Assembly (NCBI GenBank): GCA_052387735.1
Contig: JBQTIW010000172.1
Coordinates: forward strand, 1 to 5,197
Reading direction: 5' to 3'
Origin: RBC101 sp052387735
GTDB lineage: Bacteria > Gemmatimonadota > Gemmatimonadetes > Gemmatimonadales > Gemmatimonadaceae
DNA: 5,197 bases
Shown: positions 1-5,197 of the stretch, one piece after another
Numbering within the stretch: the stretch's first letter is position 1
Layout of the letters: each line of letters opens with the position of its first letter
Made by a program: the position numbers and the translations under genes
The notes under the pieces: generated by a model
Told to the model about the DNA's origin: nothing
Database searches by the model: none
The model's input: only the letters and a program-made list of their open reading frames with translations

Positions 1-23
1 ACAACCAGCAATAGACCGCGCAT
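1..23 (-). CDS. Possible start of a further gene with a hydrophobic N-terminus (partial)
   Basis: On the minus strand an ATG at 23-21 opens M-R-G-L-L-L-V and then leaves the window. It is preceded by AAAGGAG with a six-base spacer, the best-placed ribosome site on this side of the window. A positive residue followed by leucines and valine is how a signal peptide often begins. It lies in a different frame from the zinc-ribbon/Ig gene, which has not stopped by this point, so the two would overlap by at least 23 bases. Seven codons cannot show a function. Alternatively the site is fortuitous, or the upstream frame is wrong near its end. Confidence 0.35.
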
Positions 24-393
24 GGTGTACTCCTTTGACATTGAGGTAAGAAACCACAACTCGGTTTCCCACAGACACCGACACTGCCCGAGAGTCAACC
101 CCCGGCGCGCGAGATCCATCAGTGACCGTGACTCCGACCGTGAAACCCGCACCGGTGTTGTTGTAAAAGAGCTGGGAAGAGTTCCCCCCGGACGCCTGAC
201 CGTGGATGGTCCACTGATACGAGTACGAACCTGTTCCTCCGGAAGCGTTGGCCGTCCAGTTGCAAGCGAACGTCGCGCTGCCGCAGGCGGCGCAGAACCG
301 GCCCGTCAGCGGTGCGCTGCAGTTGAGACACGTTGCCGGCAGCGTTGCCCGCTTCGTGCCCGCCGGCTGCTCCGTCGTGTGACTCCCCTCCAT
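1..393 (-). CDS. Zinc-ribbon-like plus Ig/PKD-like domain protein (N-terminal 131 residues, runs off left edge)
   Basis: Reading leftward from the ATG at 393-391, the frame is open for 131 codons to the window edge with no stop. Residues 22-37 hold a CxxC-x8-CxxC pattern (C22, C25, C34, C37, with G38 after it), like a short zinc ribbon. Residues about 40-109 look like a bacterial Ig/PKD-type beta sandwich, with a C-x-W pair (C44, W46), the stretch SGGTGSYSYQWTI (51-63), and the strand FTVGVTVTDG (84-93) ending in VSVSVG. There is no signal peptide or membrane segment in the visible part, which is odd for an Ig-like domain. An AGGAG lies four bases before the ATG. The neighbouring gene at 479 diverges from it, leaving 85 bases for both promoters. 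Codon third positions become AT-richer after about codon 110, so the true end may be close. The function is unknown; surface binding or adhesion is only a guess from the fold. Confidence 0.6.
   Translation of the reverse strand, partial: MEGSHTTEQPAGTKRATLPATCLNCSAPLTGRFCAACGSATFACNWTANASGGTGSYSYQWTIHGQASGGNSSQLFYNNTGAGFTVGVTVTDGSRAPGVDSRAVSVSVGNRVVVSYLNVKGVHHARSIAGC
30..36 (-). promoter_or_regulatory. Shine-Dalgarno AAAGGAG for the start at 23
   Basis: AAAGGAG on the minus strand lies six bases before the ATG at 23-21, which is ideal spacing. It is the main reason to suspect a new gene start inside the still-open zinc-ribbon/Ig frame. Confidence 0.45.
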
Positions 394-478
394 CACGCTC
401 CTGTGCCGTGATGCGGGAGATCTACCGCGACGGACACCGAGAGGGAATCTTCCGGGCAACCGAAGGAGGAGCTCCACG
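394..478. promoter_or_regulatory. Divergent intergenic region
   Basis: These 85 bases separate two divergent starts, at 393 (minus) and 479 (plus), so they should hold both promoters and leaders. I see ribosome sites at each end but no convincing -35/-10 pair in either direction. Both promoters, if here, are non-canonical to my eye, or they extend into the opposing coding region. Confidence 0.4.
463..469 (+). promoter_or_regulatory. Shine-Dalgarno AAGGAGG for the gene at 479
   Basis: AAGGAGG matches the anti-Shine-Dalgarno core and sits nine bases before the ATG at 479. It fixes that start and suggests efficient translation. Confidence 0.8.
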
Positions 479-937
479 ATGCAGAGGTACCTCGCCGTTC
501 TCGCCGCAACGATCGTCATGAGCGCAGCAGCATCGGCGCAATCGACCGATGCCCGCTTTGGAAAGTGGAAGCTCAAATCCGATGCGCCGGCGCCGGCCAG
601 CAACATCATGACCTACGAACCCTTCGGCACGACGGGCATGAAAGTGATCATCGACGCGGTGAACGCGCAGGGTGAGGCGTCGCAGTGGTGGTACACCACG
701 GAGTTCGACGGTCGCGACATGCCGGTAACGGGCAACAGGGGCGTGAGTCACGCCGCCGTGCGCCGGATCAACGACCGCATCAACGAGATCGTGAACAAGA
801 AGGACGGCAAGGTGACACAGGTTCTGACCAACGTCCTCTCGCGCGATGGCCACACGATCGCGGTGACGTACATGCGCGACGACGGCACGGGACGGACCAC
901 GAGCGTCTCGTTCGCAACCTACGAACGCATAAAGTAG
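479..937 (+). CDS. Small secreted protein of unknown function, signal peptide present
   Basis: This 152-residue protein begins with a classical Sec signal peptide: Q-R-Y, a hydrophobic run (residues 5-18), and an A-S-A site predicting cleavage after A20. The mature part of about 132 residues starts with FGKWKLKSDAPAPAS and carries a central DGRDMPVTGNRGVS segment (residues about 77-90), later NVLSRDGHTIAVTYM, and ends in YERIK. This layout resembles a group of small periplasmic or secreted proteins (W-K-L-N start, D-G-K-D-Y-P-V-T-G core, S-K-D-G-K-T strand, Y-E-K end) that I recall as frequent in Acidobacteriota and Gemmatimonadota, with no assigned function. It is probably a small beta-rich, lipocalin-like fold; that is inference. 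The mature protein has no cysteine, so no disulphides are expected. It is transcribed towards the T6SS operon and shows no sign of belonging to it. Confidence 0.85.
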   Translation: MQRYLAVLAATIVMSAAASAQSTDARFGKWKLKSDAPAPASNIMTYEPFGTTGMKVIIDAVNAQGEASQWWYTTEFDGRDMPVTGNRGVSHAAVRRINDRINEIVNKKDGKVTQVLTNVLSRDGHTIAVTYMRDDGTGRTTSVSFATYERIK

Positions 938-943
938 ATCGAA

Positions 944-1004
944 CCCGGCCCGTCCGTCCCATCCTCCCGGCTACCACTCGTCCGTCTGCCCGCCCGTCCG
1001 CCCC
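944..1004 (-). other. C-rich convergent spacer with a G-quadruplex-type motif on the minus strand
   Basis: The 69-base spacer between the convergent stops at 937 and 1007 is strongly strand-biased. On the minus strand, 944-968 reads as four GGG runs with loops of 5, 6 and 2 bases, which meets the usual G3+N1-7 rule. Three further G-runs lie at 989-991, 993-995 and 1001-1004. It may act at the 3' end of the minus-strand transcript. I find no ordinary hairpin plus T-run terminator here. Formation is inferred from the pattern only. Confidence 0.4.
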
Positions 1005-1006
1005 GT

Positions 1007-1408
1007 CTATTTCTTCGCCGCCGCCTTCAGCCGCTCACGGATCTGCAGCAGGGCGCCGGGCGCGTCGTGGTTCTTCCTGATCATGTCCTCGACCAGCACG
1101 AGTGCCGCGCCATCGTCCTCGACGAGCGTGGGTTCGCCACTCAGGCGCACGCTGTACCCGAAGTGCCGTCCTGGCTCGAGGACCACTTCGTTCGCGAGTG
1201 TCACTTCCACTTCGCTGTCGGCGACCCGAACCGCGCAGAAGTTCTTTCCTGCTTTCTCCATGTAGCTCACGCGCAGCCCGTTGGCACTGGTGGGCCAGGG
1301 GGATGCGCTGTGCTGAGCACCGTCGGTGCCCTCGAACGTCGTCGAGCCGGGCGCGAGAGTGCGGAAGTTCCGCTCATATCCGCCGTGGTATACCAGCGCG
1401 TGTCGCAT
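1007..1408 (-). CDS. Hypothetical protein, last gene after the T6SS spike module
   Basis: This 133-residue soluble protein has no signal peptide or membrane segment, and I do not recognise it. The N-terminal half is polar and glycine-rich (HGGYERNF, then STTFEGTDGAQH). Residues about 46-92 alternate like beta strands (LRVSYMEKAG, AVRVADSEVEVTLA, YSVRLSG). The C-terminus is an acidic then basic helical segment (residues about 95-133) ending KAAAKK. Only one cysteine (C58) is present. It follows PAAR after 74 bases on the same strand, so a T6SS role (cargo, chaperone or immunity) is possible by position alone. The ATG at 1408-1406 has no Shine-Dalgarno: the bases upstream in the mRNA are almost all C and U. 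No better start is visible nearby. No toxin or nuclease motif is seen. Confidence 0.7.
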   Translation of the reverse strand: MRHALVYHGGYERNFRTLAPGSTTFEGTDGAQHSASPWPTSANGLRVSYMEKAGKNFCAVRVADSEVEVTLANEVVLEPGRHFGYSVRLSGEPTLVEDDGAALVLVEDMIRKNHDAPGALLQIRERLKAAAKK

Positions 1409-1409
1409 C

Positions 1410-1440
1410 GGGAGTTGGGAGGGAGGGAAGAGGGGTTGGG
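1410..1440 (+). promoter_or_regulatory. G-quadruplex-type tract where the ribosome site of the 133-residue gene should be
   Basis: The plus strand carries six G-runs (1410-1412, 1417-1419, 1421-1423, 1425-1427, 1432-1435, 1438-1440) with loops of 4, 1, 1, 4 and 2 bases. This satisfies the standard G-quadruplex pattern with runs to spare. It is on the template strand of the minus-strand gene that starts at 1408, so the mRNA leader is the C-rich complement and lacks a Shine-Dalgarno. It may stall polymerase or modulate expression of that gene; this is inference. Confidence 0.5.
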
Positions 1441-1453
1441 CGGTTCACGTTAC

Positions 1454-1481
1454 CGCGTCACGGCGCCGCCGCAGAGACGCG
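1454..1481 (-). other. Inverted repeat just after the PAAR stop
   Basis: CGCGTC (1454-1459) and GACGCG (1476-1481) can form a six-base-pair GC-rich stem with a 16-base loop that itself contains the palindrome CGGCGCCG. It begins one base past the PAAR stop codon. No T-run follows on the minus strand, so it is not a typical intrinsic terminator. It could protect the mRNA 3' end or partially attenuate read-through into the next gene. Confidence 0.3.
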
Positions 1482-1482
1482 T

Positions 1483-1782
1483 TCAGCCAATCAGCACCGT
1501 GGGTGCCCCTAGGACGATGGAGCCGCCGTGCGCCGTCATGTCACCCATGCGCGCCGCCGGTTTGCTGCTCATCAACACGGTGAACGAGCCGAGGACGACG
1601 CTGTCAGGCGGGCCGACGCAGACGCACATGCTGCCGATCGTCGCGGCGGGCAGCATGGCGACCAGGACCGTCGGTGCACCCGGAGAGACGATCGGACCAC
1701 CAACGTGCGGAATTGGCGGAACCCCCGGTGTCACCATCGGGCAGACGTGCATGTCCGTGATTCGCGCGGCGGGCTGTCCCAT
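1483..1782 (-). CDS. PAAR-domain T6SS spike-tip protein
   Basis: This 99-residue protein is a stand-alone PAAR tip. PAAR proteins form a small cone that caps the VgrG trimer, sharpens the needle and can carry effectors. Two P-A-A-R motifs are present, at residues 4-7 (PAARITD) and 75-78 (PAARMGD), with the repeated G-A-P-T-V-L element at 35-40 and 92-97. Candidate metal ligands are H12, C14, H26, C53, C55 and H85; known PAAR proteins bind zinc with three histidines and one cysteine, so the exact set here is unsure. There is no N- or C-terminal extension, so it carries no fused toxin. The chosen ATG lies 10 bases after the stop of the upstream gene, with GTGAGAA overlapping that stop as a weak ribosome site, implying translational coupling. 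The frame stays open further upstream, but that part overlaps the DUF6931-like gene and is not coding. Confidence 0.93.
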   Translation of the reverse strand: MGQPAARITDMHVCPMVTPGVPPIPHVGGPIVSPGAPTVLVAMLPAATIGSMCVCVGPPDSVVLGSFTVLMSSKPAARMGDMTAHGGSIVLGAPTVLIG

Positions 1783-1792
1783 CGTCAGGTTC

Positions 1793-2482
1793 TCACGTCG
1801 CTGGTGGGCGTGACTGCTTCGGCGGATTCGCCATTTTTTCGTGCTGGACACGTTGCGCGTCGAAGTGCTGTCGCGCGAGTTGCACCGATTGGTCCCACCC
1901 ACCGAGGCCGCGTACGACTTCGAGTCCCTGCGCGACAAAGGCTCCGGCCAACGCCACAAACCGCGACGGGTCGGCGGCGGCCGCCAGCGCGACCGCGGTC
2001 GCAATGAGGGTGCTGTAAATCCCGGGGGGCGGCGGCACCTCGGCAATGTCTGGTGGGGCGACGCTTCCGTTGGCAAAGAACGGAGCGGCGGCGGCACATC
2101 CCGCGGGCGTGTCCAGGCCTGCCTGTGCGCTGGCAGCCCACGCAGCGCGGCGCGGACCGTCGTCGGGATTCGCGACCCACTGTTCGGCCGCGGCAATCGC
2201 CTCGGTCACGGCTGGCGGAACTCCACCCTGTCCGCCGATCTGCGCCGCGTGCCTGGCTGATGTCAGCGCCCACCAGACGCCCTCGCGAGGGGGAAGGGCG
2301 GCAGCAAGCACACGCAACGCATCCGGCACGTGCCCTGCATCGAGCAGGCGCTGCACCAGCGCGCCACCGTCACCGATGCCGGCAATCAGCGGCTGTGCGT
2401 CATCGGAGATCTTTGCGCGCTCCAGGAGCCAGCTCAAGTCGGCAGAGCCCGCGGGGCCTGCGGATTCAACGGGAGGTGCCAT
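1793..2482 (-). CDS. DUF6931-like protein, probable T6SS accessory
   Basis: This 229-residue, alanine- and proline-rich protein lies between VgrG and PAAR. It has no signal peptide. Residues 41-72 (A-L-V-Q-R-L-L-D-A-G-H then ALRVLAAALPPREGVWWA), 99-118 (AEQWVANPDD and following) and 125-144 (TPAGCAAAAPFFANGSVAPP) match what I remember of the DUF6931 group, a helical family of unknown function seen beside T6SS genes; this assignment is from memory and not from a search. Residues 158-190 form a hydrophobic, mostly alanine/valine helical stretch broken by D171 and R174, so I read it as buried helix rather than a membrane anchor. The last 20 residues are polar and probably disordered. Its start is 13 bases after the VgrG stop, with a weak GAGG four bases before the ATG. 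Its place between the two spike proteins suggests a role in spike assembly or cargo loading, which is inference. Confidence 0.8.
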   Translation of the reverse strand: MAPPVESAGPAGSADLSWLLERAKISDDAQPLIAGIGDGGALVQRLLDAGHVPDALRVLAAALPPREGVWWALTSARHAAQIGGQGGVPPAVTEAIAAAEQWVANPDDGPRRAAWAASAQAGLDTPAGCAAAAPFFANGSVAPPDIAEVPPPPGIYSTLIATAVALAAAADPSRFVALAGAFVAQGLEVVRGLGGWDQSVQLARQHFDAQRVQHEKMANPPKQSRPPAT

Positions 2483-2495
2483 CGTGCCTCGTGCC

Positions 2496-4559
2496 TCAGT
2501 TGATCATCGTGATGCCACCCTTGGCCATCAGCATGCCATCTCCCTTCACCTGCGTAATGACCCCCTTCACCTCGGTCATCACCTGACCTTCGAGCTTGGT
2601 CATCAACCCCTTGGTCTCGGACTGGACCTGCGCTTCGCTCGTGATGTTCAACCCTTTCAGGGTGATGCCGGCGGGTTCAATGAGGATCGAGCTCATGGGT
2701 CCGACCTTGAGCTCGATCTTCTGCATCGCTTCGATGGTGATGGCCCCCAGGTCCGCCTTGATGCCGATGTTTCCCATCTTCACGCCGACGGTCATGTTCC
2801 CCATGCTGACCTCGAGCGACTCGTTCCCCTTCTCGATCTTGGCCGAGCGATTGCCCGACTTCACGGTGAGGCTCTGGTCGCCCATCACGGTGATCGTCTG
2901 CTTTCCTTGACTCACCTCGACGGTCTGGTCGCCTTTCGACACTGTGTGCTTGTCGTTCCCCTCCTTCACCGTGCGCGTGTCGTGGTTCTTGATCGTCGTC
3001 GTGCGATCGTGACGCACCTCGCGCGTCTCGTCGTTCTTGACGATGCTGTTCAGGTCCTTTTCTGCTTGCAGGAACACGTGCTCCGAGCCCTTCTTGTCCT
3101 CGAAGCGCAGCTCGTTGAAGTTGTCGCTGCCGCCTTCCAGGGTGCGCGACTTCCACCCGCTCTGGGTCTTGTCCCCTGGGAGCGCATAGGGATGTTTGTG
3201 CGAGCTATTGTAGACGCGGCCCGTGATCAACGGCCGTTCCAGATCGCCCTCGAGGTACTCGACCAACACCTCCTGGCCCACGCGTGGGATCTGCACGAAC
3301 CCCCATCCGGTGCCTGACCACACGCTCGCCACGTGCACGCGGTGTGCCGACTTTCCATCCTTGCCGAAGCCCCGGTCCCACGGGAATTGCAGCAGGACAC
3401 AGCCGTCCGCGTCGACATCGATGCTGCCGGCGTCGCCGGAGCCGACGATCTTGGCTGTCTGATTGCCGCGCACCGAGGGAGCCGATGTAGCGCGCGGCGG
3501 CCGGTACCGCGTCGCCACCGGAATTCCCACGAACTCGTTGGTATAGTGGTGCACAAGGCCGGCCGCCGCGTGAACGTCCCCGCTTTCCACCTTGTGTCGA
3601 ACTTCGAGCAGGTGGAATTCGTCTCCTCCAGCGGAAAACGGTCCGTGCGTGAGCTTGACGCGGGTCCCGGACTGGAAAAACGCGCACGTGCTCTCCCCAC
3701 GCACGATGTCGCGTTCCGCCTCCTCGACTTCGATCAGCAGCTTGGCTTCGGCCGCCGAGCGGTTCGGTCCGAAATCTCCGAGAAAGTCGAAGCGCTCACC
3801 GCGGACGTCCTGGCTCGTGCTCGATGCCGAGCCAACGCTATCGGCGCGCAGGAGCTCATGATCGGCGAGAGAAATCGACTTGGCGTGCACCGCAAACTCG
3901 CGCGTGACGCGGAAGACCTTGTCGGGCGGCGGCTGGCCCGCGATGAATTGCGAATCGACCACCGCACGGTCGACCTCAGCCGCGGGAATCGATCCCGCTT
4001 GAGAATCGGAGAATACCAGTGTGTGTTTGCCCTCCTCGTGCTCGAACATGTAGTACAGTCCCGCCGCTTCGAGCATGCGACTGATGAAGGCAAAGTTGCT
4101 CTCACGATACTGTACCACATACGGAAGCTGCGGTGGTTGTGTCGCCACGCGTTGCTTGAAATCGGTCAGCCCCGCATCGGTACAGACCTTTTCGATGATC
4201 TGGAGCGCGGTCTGCTTTTCAAACGTCCGGCAATCATTCGAGAGCGTCAGGAACCAGAGGACCGGCACGAGCTCGGCACGGTACCGCGACAGCGTGCGGT
4301 CGCTGCCTAGACTGGAGAACCGCCTTACCATGCCGTGAATGTTGCGGAACTCCCCGCTCCCGAGCTCGAGCTGGAGCGTCATCCCCTTGCCCAACAGTCG
4401 CGACGCAGAGATGGCCGAGTCGGTCGAGACGAAGTCCACCGTGAACAGGAAGGGGCGCGACACCGATTCTGTGCCCGTCATCCCCACGGGGACGAGCACA
4501 TTGGGACCGAGGGGCGTCGTCGCTTTGAACGGGCGGTTGTCCTGTGTGATCTCCGGCAT
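2496..4559 (-). CDS. vgrG: VgrG (TssI) T6SS spike protein
   Basis: This complete 687-residue VgrG trimerises into the needle tip that T6SS sheath contraction drives into target cells. Residues about 1-370 are the phage gp27-like base (start-proximal TTPLGPNVLVPVGMTGTE; later YRESNFAFISRMLEAAGLYY at 151-170). Residues about 381-451 are the gp5-like OB fold, with the hallmark WGFVQIPRVGQEVLVEYLEG at 419-438 and then ERPLITGRVYN. Next come GGSDNFNELRFEDKKGSEHV (476-495) and the C-terminal beta-helix. There a nine-residue repeat (G-N/D-x-T/S-hydrophobic-x-V-x-x) has glycines at 534, 543, 552, 560, 569, 578, 587, 596 and 605, followed by a second set of short repeats to the end, GGITMIN. The protein ends there with no fused effector, so PAAR and any cargo must dock on this tip. 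The start is 21 bases after the ClpV stop, without a strong ribosome site, but it matches the expected N-terminus. Confidence 0.97.
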   Translation of the reverse strand: MPEITQDNRPFKATTPLGPNVLVPVGMTGTESVSRPFLFTVDFVSTDSAISASRLLGKGMTLQLELGSGEFRNIHGMVRRFSSLGSDRTLSRYRAELVPVLWFLTLSNDCRTFEKQTALQIIEKVCTDAGLTDFKQRVATQPPQLPYVVQYRESNFAFISRMLEAAGLYYMFEHEEGKHTLVFSDSQAGSIPAAEVDRAVVDSQFIAGQPPPDKVFRVTREFAVHAKSISLADHELLRADSVGSASSTSQDVRGERFDFLGDFGPNRSAAEAKLLIEVEEAERDIVRGESTCAFFQSGTRVKLTHGPFSAGGDEFHLLEVRHKVESGDVHAAAGLVHHYTNEFVGIPVATRYRPPRATSAPSVRGNQTAKIVGSGDAGSIDVDADGCVLLQFPWDRGFGKDGKSAHRVHVASVWSGTGWGFVQIPRVGQEVLVEYLEGDLERPLITGRVYNSSHKHPYALPGDKTQSGWKSRTLEGGSDNFNELRFEDKKGSEHVFLQAEKDLNSIVKNDETREVRHDRTTTIKNHDTRTVKEGNDKHTVSKGDQTVEVSQGKQTITVMGDQSLTVKSGNRSAKIEKGNESLEVSMGNMTVGVKMGNIGIKADLGAITIEAMQKIELKVGPMSSILIEPAGITLKGLNITSEAQVQSETKGLMTKLEGQVMTEVKGVITQVKGDGMLMAKGGITMIN
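2745..2960 (-). repeat. Nonapeptide-repeat (about 27-bp) beta-helix region of VgrG
   Basis: VgrG residues 534-605 hold eight consecutive repeat units, seven of nine residues and one of eight (the unit starting at G552). Each opens with G followed by N, D or K, then a T/S and alternating hydrophobic residues. The repetition is at the protein level; the DNA copies have diverged. This is the triple-stranded beta-helix needle shared with phage gp5. Confidence 0.7.
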
Positions 4560-4580
4560 CGGCGGTCTCGGCTGAACGGT

Positions 4581-5197
4581 CTATGTTGCCGGTACGGCTT
4601 CCGCCGGCGCGGCAACCGTTGGTGCGGCGGCGGCCGTCACGTCGGCGGTCTTGTCCGCCGGCGTCCCGGTGCGGATGTCGTACACAAACTCTCCCGTGTC
4701 GCCAACGGAGACGCGCACCGAGACGGGGCGGTCGCCGGCGGCGAGCGATTCCAGCAGCAGACGCGAGACCTGCGGCAACATCGTGTTGGTCAGAATGTTG
4801 TCCACGTTGCGTGCGCCGCTCTCCACCTCGGTGCAGCGCGCATTCACCGCGTCCACCAGCGCGTCATCGTAGAGCAGCGCCATCTTGTGGGTATCGCGCA
4901 ACCGGCGCTCGATCTTCCCCAGCTTCAGCCGCACGATCTTCTTCATGTTCTCGTCGCGCACCGGGAAGTACGGGACGATCACCATGCGTCCGAGGAATGC
5001 CGGCTTGAACACCTTGTTCAGCTCGGGCTTGAGCGCCTTCACCAGAGCCTCCGAATCCGGTGTCGTCTCGGGATCGGCGGTCAGGGTCATGATCGTGTCC
5101 GTCCCTGCGTTTGTGGTGAGCAGGATGATCGTGTTCTTGAAGTCGATCTGGCGCCCCTCGCCGTCCTCCATCACGCCCTTGTCGAAGACCTGGAAGA
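4581..5197 (-). CDS. clpV: ClpV (TssH) T6SS AAA+ ATPase, C-terminal part (runs off right edge)
   Basis: ClpV is the hexameric AAA+ unfoldase that strips and recycles contracted T6SS sheath (VipA/VipB) in the cytoplasm. Only the last 204 complete codons are visible, covering the end of the second ATPase domain. They include FQVFDKG just inside the edge, EDGEGRQIDF, the sensor-1 region IILLTTNAGTDTI (N at fragment residue 29), the arginine-finger motif FLGRM (R70) and the sensor-2 motif ESGARN (R129). The Walker motifs lie outside the window. IILLTTNAGTDTI together with the adjacent VgrG separates it from the housekeeping disaggregase ClpB. The C-terminus ends in a low-complexity tail of about 27 residues rich in A, P, V and T. 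GTG and ATG codons at 5174 and 5171 are internal and not starts, since the conserved sequence continues to the edge. The stop lies 21 bases before vgrG. Confidence 0.95.
   Translation of the reverse strand, partial: FQVFDKGVMEDGEGRQIDFKNTIILLTTNAGTDTIMTLTADPETTPDSEALVKALKPELNKVFKPAFLGRMVIVPYFPVRDENMKKIVRLKLGKIERRLRDTHKMALLYDDALVDAVNARCTEVESGARNVDNILTNTMLPQVSRLLLESLAAGDRPVSVRVSVGDTGEFVYDIRTGTPADKTADVTAAAAPTVAAPAEAVPAT

Noticed and set aside
34..39. TTGACA on the plus strand resembling a -35 box
   Set aside because: No -10-like hexamer follows at 16-18 bases, and no gene start lies downstream on this strand until 479.
119..331. Minus-strand 70-residue arginine-rich frame
   Set aside because: It overlaps the zinc-ribbon/Ig gene on the same strand in another frame. 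The other frame gives ordered cysteine and Ig-like patterns while this one gives only R/Q-rich sequence.
889..960. Nine-base inverted repeat (889-897 with 952-960) as a terminator of the secreted-protein gene
   Set aside because: The loop is 54 bases, one arm is inside the coding region, and no T-run follows; a chance match in GC-rich sequence is more likely.
1483..2196. Longer 237-residue version of the PAAR protein
   Set aside because: The extra N-terminal part overlaps the DUF6931-like gene in another frame and is R/P/S-rich without homology. The ATG at 1782 gives a canonical PAAR N-terminus 10 bases after the upstream stop.
2046..3317. Long plus-strand open frame of 423 codons opposite VgrG and the DUF6931-like gene
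   Set aside because: It is antisense to two well-supported genes, starts inside one and ends inside the other, and its translation is rich in H, L, D and R with no recognisable domain. It is a product of GC-rich codon bias.
3333..4310. Plus-strand open frame of 325 codons opposite VgrG
   Set aside because: It lies entirely within the vgrG coding region on the other strand and has an arginine-rich composition typical of shadow frames.

Overview
The window is GC-rich bacterial DNA. Its main content is the end of a type VI secretion system (T6SS) operon on the minus strand. Read in transcription order from the right edge, it holds the C-terminal end of the sheath-disassembly ATPase ClpV/TssH, a complete VgrG/TssI spike, a 229-residue protein resembling the DUF6931 group, a 99-residue PAAR spike tip, and an unrecognised 133-residue protein. 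The first four genes are separated by only 10-21 bases and are almost certainly co-transcribed. The fifth follows after 74 bases that hold a weak hairpin and a strong G-quadruplex-type tract.

To the left lies a different neighbourhood. A plus-strand gene (479-937) encodes a small secreted protein with a clear signal peptide. It converges on the 133-residue gene across a C-rich spacer. Divergent from it, a minus-strand gene starts at 393 and runs off the left edge. Its visible part joins a four-cysteine zinc-ribbon-like segment directly to an Ig/PKD-like beta domain. A well-placed Shine-Dalgarno and ATG at 23 may start another gene inside the same stretch.

Together the T6SS genes form a spike-loading module. 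ClpV recycles the contracted sheath, VgrG forms the trimeric needle tip, and PAAR caps the VgrG beta-helix. The DUF6931-like protein sits between VgrG and PAAR, where adaptors or cargo are often encoded. No known toxin domain is visible in VgrG, in PAAR or in the small genes, so any effector is either one of the two unknowns, lies outside the window, or is bound non-covalently.

Taxonomy is inferred only. The small secreted protein resembles a family I associate with Acidobacteriota and Gemmatimonadota (a W-K-L start, a D-G-R/K-D-x-P-V-T-G core and a Y-E-R/K end). A GC-rich genome with this T6SS gene order fits that, but a proteobacterium is not excluded. I see no rRNA, tRNA, CRISPR array or insertion sequence.
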